Shown one piece after another: positions 57,908 to 64,000 of a stretch of DNA of 64,000 bases. The DNA comes from Bacteroidales bacterium (GTDB lineage: Bacteria > Bacteroidota > Bacteroidia > Bacteroidales > UBA932). The stretch's first letter is position 1; each line of letters starts with the position of its first letter. The DNA lies in assembly GCA_017429475.1 (NCBI GenBank), contig JAFROX010000001.1, forward strand, positions 310,001-374,000, given 5' to 3'. The position numbers were made by a program, and so were the translations under genes. Under the pieces are notes generated by a model that was not told the DNA's origin, made no database searches, and worked only from the letters and a program-made list of their open reading frames with translations.

Positions 57908-60094
57908 ATGAAAAAAAGGACTAAGTCACTGATGGCTGCCGCCGTGCTTCTTGCAGCCTGCACTTCAACTCCCAAGCTGAGCCCGCAGGCCGAGCTGTCA
58001 TCACCCGACGGCAAGTTGAAAATGACATTCAGCATCAACGCTGAAGGCACTCCCTATTATGAACTTGAATGCGACGGCACTGCCGTGATTCTTCCTTCTA
58101 GGCTCGGATTCGAGATGAGGGGAACCGTGAAGGCCGAAGAACTCACATATGACGGCGAACGGCCCGGCAAGGTCGACGCCCGCCCGCCTTATTCCCTGTA
58201 CGACGGGTTCACGGTTACAGGTATTGAAACCGACTCCTTCGACGAGACCTGGGAGCCCGTCTGGGGCGAAGAGGCGCAGATACGCAACCATTACAACGAA
58301 CTCCTCGTCCATCTCTCAAAAGATGAAGGCCAGAGACTGCTCGACATCCGCTTCCGCCTTTTCGACGACGGTCTCGGATTACGCTATGAATTCCCGAGTG
58401 GACAGAAAGACTCATACCTCTGCATCAAGGAGGAACTCACCGAGTTCGCAATGGCCGATGACGCCACCTGCTGGTGGATACCCGGCGACTACGACACCCA
58501 GGAATATGAATACACGGAATGCCGCATCTCAGAGATAGGGAAGCACTTCCGCGACAAGATGCGCGGCAACTCTTCGCAAACTCTCTTCAGCCATACCGGC
58601 ATCCAGACTTCAGTCCAGATGCATCTTCAGAACGGCCTGTGGGTCAACATCCACGAAGCCGCACTGGTGGACTTCCCCTGCATGCACCTGGAGGCTGACT
58701 GCGCACGCCACTCGTTCCGTGCCTGGCTTACTCCCGACGCACAAGGGTACAAGGGCAATGTCCAGACTCCGGCAGTTTCGCCCTGGAGGACCGTGCAGGT
58801 GGCCCGCAGCGCCACTGACCAGCTCGCCAGCCGCCTGGTGCTCAACCTCAACGAGCCCTGTGCAATCGAAGACGTCAGCTGGATCCACCCCGTAAAATAT
58901 ATGGGAGTGTGGTGGGAGATGATTGCCGGCGCTTCAAGCTGGAACTACACCGACGACTTCCAGTCGGTCAAGCTGGGCGTCACTGATTACTCTTCAGCCA
59001 AGCCCAACGGCCGCCACGGTGCCAACAACGAGAAGGTTCGCAGTTACATCGACTTCGCGGCAGCCAACGGCTTCGATGCAGTGCTCGTAGAAGGCTGGAA
59101 CATCGGCTGGGAAGACTGGGCCAACTGCGACAAGGACTATGTGTTCGACTTCCAGACCCCCTACCCCGACTTTGACATCCAGGCCCTCAACGACTATGCT
59201 CATTCAAAGGGCATAAAGCTCGTGATGCACCACGAAACTTCGTCCAGCCCCCGCAACTACGAGAGGCATCTGGAAGCCGCCTACAGCCTGATGAACCGAT
59301 ACGGCTACGATGCCGTCAAGTCAGGTTATGTGGGTGACATCCTCCCGCAGGGAATGTTCCACTACAACCAGTGGATGGTCAACCACTACCTCTACTGCAT
59401 CACCGAAGCAGCGCGCCACCACATAATGGTAAACGCCCACGAAGCGGTCCGTCCGACCGGTCTCAGCCGTACCTGGCCGAACCTCATCGGCAACGAATCT
59501 GCGATGGGCACCGAATACCAGGCCTTCGGAGGCATCACTCCCGGCCATACGGCCATCCTGCCCTTCACCCGTCTCAACGGCGGCCCGATGGACTACACGC
59601 CCGGCATCTTCGAGCCGAACCTCAAGGAATGGTGCGGCAACGACTCCTGGGTCAACTCCACCATCTGCGGCCAGCTGGCCCTTTATGTGACGATGTATTC
59701 ACCCCTGCAGATGGCTGCCGACACCCCTGAGCATTACAGTCGCTTCCCCGATGCTTTCCAGTTCATCAAGGATGTTGCCGTCGACTGGGAGCAGAGCCGC
59801 TATCTGTTCGCAGAGCCGATGCACTACCTGATTGCAGCCCGCAAGTCAAAGGGCGACGGCCAGTGGTTCTGCGGAGGCGTGACCGACGGTGAGCAGCGTA
59901 CTTTCAACGTTCCGCTCAATTTCCTCGAGCCCGGCCGTTATGAAGCTACCGTTTACGCTGACGCTCCCGACGCACATTTCAAGAACAACCCCCAGGCATA
60001 CGAAATTAAAACCATAGAAGTCTCCGCCACCGACAGCATTGAAGTCACGATGGCTCCCGGCGGTGGATTCGCAATAAGTTTCAAAAAGATATAA
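57908..60094 (+). CDS. GH97 alpha-glucosidase (SusB-like, inverting type)
   Basis: 728 residues. Lipoprotein-like signal (MAAAVLLAAC). N-terminal beta-sandwich (AELSSPDGKLKMTFSINAEGTPYYELECDG), central barrel and C-terminal sheet. Candidate catalytic Glu residues fit SusB: Glu443 (MHHETS) and Glu512 (NAHEAVRPTG) as base pair and Glu530 (IGNESAMGTEY) as acid; SusB uses 439, 508 and 532. Retaining GH97 enzymes have an Asp nucleophile instead, so this one should be inverting. It releases glucose from the non-reducing ends of maltooligosaccharides in the periplasm. The residues after Cys (TSTPKLS) lack acids, which argues against the cell surface. Confidence 0.94.
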   Translation: MKKRTKSLMAAAVLLAACTSTPKLSPQAELSSPDGKLKMTFSINAEGTPYYELECDGTAVILPSRLGFEMRGTVKAEELTYDGERPGKVDARPPYSLYDGFTVTGIETDSFDETWEPVWGEEAQIRNHYNELLVHLSKDEGQRLLDIRFRLFDDGLGLRYEFPSGQKDSYLCIKEELTEFAMADDATCWWIPGDYDTQEYEYTECRISEIGKHFRDKMRGNSSQTLFSHTGIQTSVQMHLQNGLWVNIHEAALVDFPCMHLEADCARHSFRAWLTPDAQGYKGNVQTPAVSPWRTVQVARSATDQLASRLVLNLNEPCAIEDVSWIHPVKYMGVWWEMIAGASSWNYTDDFQSVKLGVTDYSSAKPNGRHGANNEKVRSYIDFAAANGFDAVLVEGWNIGWEDWANCDKDYVFDFQTPYPDFDIQALNDYAHSKGIKLVMHHETSSSPRNYERHLEAAYSLMNRYGYDAVKSGYVGDILPQGMFHYNQWMVNHYLYCITEAARHHIMVNAHEAVRPTGLSRTWPNLIGNESAMGTEYQAFGGITPGHTAILPFTRLNGGPMDYTPGIFEPNLKEWCGNDSWVNSTICGQLALYVTMYSPLQMAADTPEHYSRFPDAFQFIKDVAVDWEQSRYLFAEPMHYLIAARKSKGDGQWFCGGVTDGEQRTFNVPLNFLEPGRYEATVYADAPDAHFKNNPQAYEIKTIEVSATDSIEVTMAPGGGFAISFKKI

Positions 60095-60100
60095 TCCGCA

Positions 60101-61969
60101 ATGAAAGTAACATTCAAGATAGAGTACCGCACGCAGTGGGGAGAAAGCCTCGCCCTCGTGCTTCAGGACCGCAAATACCCTATGAAATGGGGTGACGGCG
60201 CCATCTGGAACGTCACTGTGGACTGTCCTGCCGCAGCGCTCAAAGACTATTGCTACGTTGTAATGCGCGACGGGCTCGTGACCCGTCCCGAATGGTCGCA
60301 TCATCAGGCAAAGGCCCCCAAAGGAGCCAAGACGCTCGATATCACAGACAAATGGATTGACTGCCCCATTCACGGCTGTCCTTTCATTCTCAGGCATCAA
60401 GCCGAACGCTTCGACCAACCGGGCTTCCGCGGAGCCGGCACTGCCATTCCAATCTTCTCGCTTCGCACCGATGACGACTTCGGCATCGGCGAGTTCCGCG
60501 ACCTACGTCCGCTAGTGGACTGGGCGGCAGCCACCGGACAGTGTATCATCCAGCTGCTTCCGGTCAACGACACCACCCGCAAGGGTGGCTGGCAGGATTC
60601 ATATCCCTACAGTCCCGTGTCGACCTTTGCGCTGAACCCGCTCTATATGCGTCTGCAAGAAATCGGAGTGCCCGTCGACAAGGCCTTCCTGAAGGAGCAG
60701 GCCGCTCTCAACGCGCTGCCCGAGCTGGACTATCCCAAAGTCTTCAAGGCAAAGATGAAACGCATCCGCAAGGCTTTCGAGGATCACGGAGCCGGCGACC
60801 TCGCCACAGCAGCCTGCAAGCGCTTCATCAAGGACAATGCAGCCTGGCTGCCCGAATACGCCGAGTTCTGCGCCAAGAGGGACAATCTCGAGCCTGAATA
60901 CTATGTATGGATGCAATACCACCTGGACCGCCAGTTCTCCGAGGAAGTAGCCTACGCCCGCAGCAAGGACGTCCACTTCAAGGGTGACCTTCCCATCGGC
61001 GTAAGCTCCGACAGTGCCGAGGCCTACTGGCATCCTGAACTCTTTAACCTTGATTCATCCACCGGTGCTCCCCCGGACTATTTCTCTACCGACGGCCAGA
61101 ACTGGGGCTTCCCGACCTATAACTGGGAAGAGATGGCAAAAGATGACTATGCCTGGTGGAAAGCCCGCCTGCGCAAGATGAGCCAGTATTTCGACGCATT
61201 CCGCATCGACCATATCCTCGGCTTCTTCCGCATCTGGGAGATTCCCGTAGAATTCAAGAGCGGAATGATGGGCCACTTCAACCCCGCCCTTCCCTACTCT
61301 CTCCGAGAGATCCAGGATATGGGACTGCCGCTTGACGGCCTGTTCCATCCTGACCCCCGGCATCCGGGAATGTACCAGCCTCTAATCGCTCCGGCATCTG
61401 CGGGTCTTCCCCAGTGGCAGCAGGAGCGTTTCGGTGCGCTGTACAACGACTTCTTCTACCACCGCCACGATGAGTTCTGGCGCCGCAACGCAGAGCACAA
61501 GCTTCCCGAGCTTCTGGGAGCTTCCGGCATGCTGGCCTGCGGTGAGGACCTCGGTATGGTGCCTGACTGTGTGCCGGGCGTGATGGACCATTGGCGCATC
61601 CTCTCGCTGAAGATGCGCGGTATGGAGCAGGAAGGCCCCTGGAAGGAACTAAGCGTCTGCGCTACATCTAGCCACGATATGGAGACGCTGCGTATGCAGT
61701 TCAAGCACGACCCTTCAGTCGAAGAGTGCCGCGACGCATTGCTGGAATTCCTGAAATCTCCGTCGATGCTCGCGATATTCCCGCTGCAGGACTGGCTGTC
61801 GGTCGACAACGGCCTGCGCCGCAAGAACCGCGACGAGGAGCGCATCAATCAGCCGGCCGACCCGCACCACCACTGGCGTTTCCGCATCCACTTCGACCTG
61901 CGGCAGCTCGCCAAGGAAGACGCTCTCACCTACGCCGTCCGCGACCTGGTAAAGGCCGGCGGCAGGTAG
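60101..61969 (+). CDS. malQ: 4-alpha-glucanotransferase (GH77) with N-terminal starch-binding-like domain
   Basis: 622 residues, no signal peptide, so cytoplasmic. Residues 1-95 (VTFKIEYRTQWGESLALVLQD...WNVTVDCPAAALKDYCYVVMRDG) resemble a CBM20-type domain, then the GH77 barrel: PIFSLRTDDDFGIGEFRDLRPLVDWAA, nucleophile Asp370 (FRIDHILGFFRIWEIP), acid/base Glu482 (CGEDLGMVPDCV), stabiliser Asp526 (TSSHDMETLR). It disproportionates maltodextrins, freeing glucose. Bacteroidetes MalQ proteins are often about 890 residues with two CBM20 copies; this one is shorter. It is last of the 12-gene operon, 6 bases behind GH97. No terminator hairpin follows, only an A-run. Confidence 0.93.
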   Translation: MKVTFKIEYRTQWGESLALVLQDRKYPMKWGDGAIWNVTVDCPAAALKDYCYVVMRDGLVTRPEWSHHQAKAPKGAKTLDITDKWIDCPIHGCPFILRHQAERFDQPGFRGAGTAIPIFSLRTDDDFGIGEFRDLRPLVDWAAATGQCIIQLLPVNDTTRKGGWQDSYPYSPVSTFALNPLYMRLQEIGVPVDKAFLKEQAALNALPELDYPKVFKAKMKRIRKAFEDHGAGDLATAACKRFIKDNAAWLPEYAEFCAKRDNLEPEYYVWMQYHLDRQFSEEVAYARSKDVHFKGDLPIGVSSDSAEAYWHPELFNLDSSTGAPPDYFSTDGQNWGFPTYNWEEMAKDDYAWWKARLRKMSQYFDAFRIDHILGFFRIWEIPVEFKSGMMGHFNPALPYSLREIQDMGLPLDGLFHPDPRHPGMYQPLIAPASAGLPQWQQERFGALYNDFFYHRHDEFWRRNAEHKLPELLGASGMLACGEDLGMVPDCVPGVMDHWRILSLKMRGMEQEGPWKELSVCATSSHDMETLRMQFKHDPSVEECRDALLEFLKSPSMLAIFPLQDWLSVDNGLRRKNRDEERINQPADPHHHWRFRIHFDLRQLAKEDALTYAVRDLVKAGGR

Positions 61970-61995
61970 GCGAAAAAAAAAGTAATGATTTTTCC

Positions 61996-62019
61996 AACCT
62001 TTCGGATCGTTTTTGCGTT
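61996..62019 (+). promoter_or_regulatory. Possible ECF-type promoter upstream of the DUF6249/sigma module
   Basis: AACC (61996-61999), 16 bases, then CGTT (62016-62019) in GCGTTATAG, a pattern like ECF -35/-10 elements. An inverted repeat ATCGTT/AACGAT follows at 62031-62048. It could be recognised by the sigma factor encoded just downstream. Confidence 0.35.
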
Positions 62020-62077
62020 ATAGTATTGTAATCGTTCCTGAAAACGATAATGTTAAACAATATTAAATAGTACAAAA

Positions 62078-62530
62078 ATGAATAACGAATTTTGGATTGA
62101 AGTCATACTGCCTATTTGCATATGCGTAGTACTGCCGGTTCTGATCGTGTTTATCGTAGGCCGCGTAAGGCAGAACGAAACCAACCGCAAGACAGAAGTG
62201 ATGCTGAAGGCCATTGAAAACGGAACGCCTATCGATCCTGATTATTTCAAGAGCAGCCGACCTAAGAAACAAAGATCTATCAAGGAGAGGTTGCTGGACC
62301 GCCTCACCGGAGCCAGCGTCACCGGTCTGATCGGGGTGGCTGCCCTGGTCTATGGCATATGGAAAGGAAACCTGAGCGGATGGGATGAAGGAGACAGGAT
62401 TCTCATACTGATCGCTGCAGTCCTTATTGCCATCGGCATCGCCAACCTCGTGTTCTTCATTATAGGAAAGAAGATGCTGGCCAAGGAAATCGAGGAAGAA
62501 GAAAAACAGAATCTTATTAAACAAGATTAA
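62078..62530 (+). CDS. Small membrane protein, DUF6249-like
   Basis: 150 residues. One N-terminal transmembrane segment (VILPICICVVLPVLIVFIVGRV) is followed by a charged cytoplasmic stretch with EVMLKAIENGTPIDPDYF, the recognisable DUF6249-type motif. Then two more hydrophobic segments (ASVTGLIGVAALVYGIW and ILILIAAVLIAIGIANLVFFIIG) and a Glu/Lys tail. Such proteins recur just ahead of ECF sigma genes in Bacteroidetes, as here (10-base gap). It may hold or sense for the sigma factor, but there is no classical anti-sigma zinc motif. Function unknown. Confidence 0.72.
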   Translation: MNNEFWIEVILPICICVVLPVLIVFIVGRVRQNETNRKTEVMLKAIENGTPIDPDYFKSSRPKKQRSIKERLLDRLTGASVTGLIGVAALVYGIWKGNLSGWDEGDRILILIAAVLIAIGIANLVFFIIGKKMLAKEIEEEEKQNLIKQD

Positions 62531-62540
62531 ATAGCAGAAG

Positions 62541-63017
62541 ATGACGCGCGAGAAGTTCATCTCCGAAGTCAGAACTTGCCAGGGACAGCTGAGGCGGTTC
62601 CTGGCTTCGCTGTGCGGAGATGCAGCACTCGCCGACGATATCGCCCAGGAAGCTTTGACCAGAGCCTATGTCACTTCGGGACGCTTCATAGGCAACTTCA
62701 AGGCCTGGCTTTTCCGCATTGCATACAACTGCTTCATAGACCATCTCAGAAGGAGCCCGGGACCATCCGTAGACCTGGACTCCAGAGAAGCGATGAGGCT
62801 GACAGGCGGTGCAGCTTCAGACGCCTCTTTCGAACTTGAAGAACTGCAGCGTGCCCTTGCGCTCATCCCTGAAAAAGAACGCACAGCCATCGTGCTTTTC
62901 TATTTTGAAGACCTGCCCATAAAGGAAATCTCCTCCATAATGGGATCTCCCGCAGGAACGGTCAAGTATTATTTGTCAGTGGGACGCAACCACTTAAAAG
63001 AACACATCAGACAATGA
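62541..63017 (+). CDS. ECF-type RNA polymerase sigma factor
   Basis: 158 residues with only regions 2 and 4. Region 2 is FLASLCGDAALADDIAQEALTRAYVTSGRF...FKAWLFRIAYNCFIDHLRR. After a short linker, region 4 is LQRALALIPEKERTAIVLFYFEDLPIKEISSIMGSPAGTVKYYLSVGRNHLKEHI, with a clear helix-turn-helix. It directs RNA polymerase to alternative promoters. It is flanked by two small membrane-protein genes: DUF6249-like 10 bases upstream and a two-helix protein overlapping its stop by 4 bases. Either may regulate it. It lies directly downstream of the glycan operon but is probably a separate unit. Confidence 0.93.
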   Translation: MTREKFISEVRTCQGQLRRFLASLCGDAALADDIAQEALTRAYVTSGRFIGNFKAWLFRIAYNCFIDHLRRSPGPSVDLDSREAMRLTGGAASDASFELEELQRALALIPEKERTAIVLFYFEDLPIKEISSIMGSPAGTVKYYLSVGRNHLKEHIRQ

Positions 63018-63376
63018 AAGACATCGAACAAATATTGCGCGAAGGCAAGCCCGAGCTCCCCGACGAAGGGGCGTTCCTCATCGAAACCAATGCCCGTCTT
63101 AGCAAGGTGGAAGGCATCAAGCAGGAAGTTGACGGAGAAAGGCGCCGGGGCCGCCGGGCTCTGTTAATTGCGCTTGCCGCCGGGCTCTGCGTGGGCATTC
63201 TGCTCACTCTGCTGGTGCTGTTCTATCCAATTCCGTCCTTTACCGAAAATCTCTCTGCCCTCGCCAAGGCGGCATCAGCCCTGCAGAGTCATAAAGCGTT
63301 CCTGTTCATTCCGGTAGCCGGATGTGCCATAGCACTCAGCCTTCTGCTTATGAACAAAAAAGGGGAAGTGTTGTAA
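63014..63376 (+). CDS. Small two-helix membrane protein coupled to the sigma gene (possible anti-sigma)
   Basis: 120 residues. Residues 1-45 form a charged cytoplasmic head (MKDIEQILREGKPELPDEGAFL...). Then two hydrophobic segments follow (RALLIALAAGLCVGILLTLLVLFY and FLFIPVAGCAIALSLLLM). The ATG overlaps the sigma factor stop (ATGA), an arrangement typical of anti-sigma factors. I do not recognise the family. The N-terminal PELPDEGAFLIETNARL pattern recalls small proteins found after Bacteroidetes ECF genes. An anti-sigma role is inferred from position only. Confidence 0.7.
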   Translation: MKDIEQILREGKPELPDEGAFLIETNARLSKVEGIKQEVDGERRRGRRALLIALAAGLCVGILLTLLVLFYPIPSFTENLSALAKAASALQSHKAFLFIPVAGCAIALSLLLMNKKGEVL

Positions 63377-63383
63377 ATAGGTA

Positions 63384-64000
63384 TTATTCGGACTCGTTTT
63401 CGGTTTCTTCTTTCTGCTTCTCTTTCTCTGCTCTCGCGTTGCGGAGTTCATCAAGGTAGCTGGCGGTGATGACGCCGGAAGGGAGTGCGATTATCGCCAC
63501 TCCGAATATCGAAGAAAGCATGCTGACGAAACGGCCGATGTCTGTTACAGGAATCATGTCGCCGTAGCCTACTGTAGTTAGCGTCACGGTAGCCCAGTAA
63601 AGAGCATCGAAGAATCCCGAGAATGTGACGGCTCCGGTGTCAGGATTGAAGTGGGGTTCGGCATTGAACATTATAAGTGCCGTCAGGAAAACATAGAATA
63701 CCGACACTACGAATACTGCCCAGAGTATTTTTTTCTCCTTTACGATTACCCTTCCCAGAATTTGGAATTTATCTGAATACCTGAGGATTTTCAGCAGCCT
63801 TACAATCCTCAGCAGCCTTGCAAGCCTGAATATCTTGAAGCCCTGTCCCAGCAGCTGCAGTCCTGGCAGGATAGACAGCAAGTCGATTATCGCCCACGGT
63901 GTGAACGGATGGATGAGGAAAGACCGCCCCTCCTTGCCGAGACGATAATCTGCCGTCAGCCAACGCAGAATGTAGTCGATTATGAATATGGTGACGGTGA
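63384..64000 (-). CDS. Voltage-gated-type potassium channel (5' end beyond window)
   Basis: The frame is open to the right edge. From the edge it reads VTIFIIDYILRWLTADYRLGKEGRSF, then LIHPFTPWAIIDLLSILPG, which are the S2-S3 segments of a six-helix channel. Next is an Arg-rich S4 (IFRLARLLRIVRLLKILRY), S5, the pore with selectivity filter TLTTVGYGD, and S6 (FVSMLSSIFGVAIIALPSGVITASY). A short charged C-terminal tail (EKEKQKEETENESE) ends at 63384, so no large RCK regulatory domain is attached. It should conduct potassium across the inner membrane. It converges on the sigma module with a 7-base gap. About one or two N-terminal helices are missing from view. Confidence 0.93.
   Translation of the reverse strand, partial: TVTIFIIDYILRWLTADYRLGKEGRSFLIHPFTPWAIIDLLSILPGLQLLGQGFKIFRLARLLRIVRLLKILRYSDKFQILGRVIVKEKKILWAVFVVSVFYVFLTALIMFNAEPHFNPDTGAVTFSGFFDALYWATVTLTTVGYGDMIPVTDIGRFVSMLSSIFGVAIIALPSGVITASYLDELRNARAEKEKQKEETENESE

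Overview
The window looks like a chromosome segment from a member of the order Bacteroidales, probably host-associated. Signs of this are a SusC/SusD-type glycan uptake locus, a FimA/Mfa-type (type V) pilus locus, class I fumarase, DUF3575/DUF6515/DUF6807/GSCFA-type proteins, tRNA genes without an encoded CCA, and Bacteroidetes promoters (TAnnTTTG at -7, sometimes with TTTG near -33). I cannot name the genus from sequence alone. All positions were read by eye; no alignment or folding program was run.

Layout. 1-3.1 kb: the end of an S41 C-terminal processing peptidase, a GSCFA protein and, facing them, a low-complexity DUF6515-like exported protein. 3.2-4.2 kb: galE. 4.2-9.5 kb (minus): metG-recX-prfB-class I fumarase, with prfB using a programmed +1 frameshift. 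9.5-15.9 kb (minus): alkaline phosphatase, a Gfo/Idh/MocA oxidoreductase, a DUF6807 lipoprotein, a membrane-anchored HU-like protein and dnaG. 15.9-18.7 kb: bcp facing a LemA/DUF2207 pair. 18.8-22.3 kb: tRNA-Leu(CAG), a GH2 beta-galactosidase and tRNA-Asn(GTT). 22.35-22.55 kb: a gene-free stretch with promoter, three hairpins and terminator, which I read as a candidate small RNA.

22.6-35.8 kb (minus): one long operon that starts with an ssb paralogue and continues with DUF3575, an OmpA-like/DUF3868 protein, three FimA/Mfa1-like pilins, a FimB/Mfa2-like anchor, a 1,358-residue Ig-repeat adhesin and a 708-residue pilus-associated lipoprotein. Five of these lipoproteins carry a basic residue followed by a small residue 26-36 residues after the lipid cysteine, where pilins of this class are proteolytically matured.

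36.0-39.4 kb (minus): cysS, then a two-gene unit of a LytTR membrane regulator and a PIG-L deacetylase. The deacetylase looks like the C-terminal half of the Bacteroidetes NagB-LmbE fusion without its NagB half. 39.6-62.0 kb (plus): a 12-gene, tightly packed polysaccharide utilisation locus: MFS sugar transporter, SusC, SusD, SusE-like, SusF-like, GH13 with BACON domain, GH53 endo-galactanase, GH13 (cyclomaltodextrinase type), GH2, a third GH13, GH97 and malQ (GH77). It combines a complete alpha-glucan pathway with an endo-beta-1,4-galactanase and a GH2 enzyme. Lipoprotein sorting signals suggest SusD/E/F, the first GH13 and GH53 are on the surface and the later enzymes periplasmic; malQ is cytoplasmic. 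No SusR- or HTCS-type regulator is present; the divergent LytTR gene is the only nearby candidate.

62.1-64.0 kb: a small-membrane-protein/ECF sigma/small-membrane-protein module and, facing it, a voltage-gated-type potassium channel running off the right edge.
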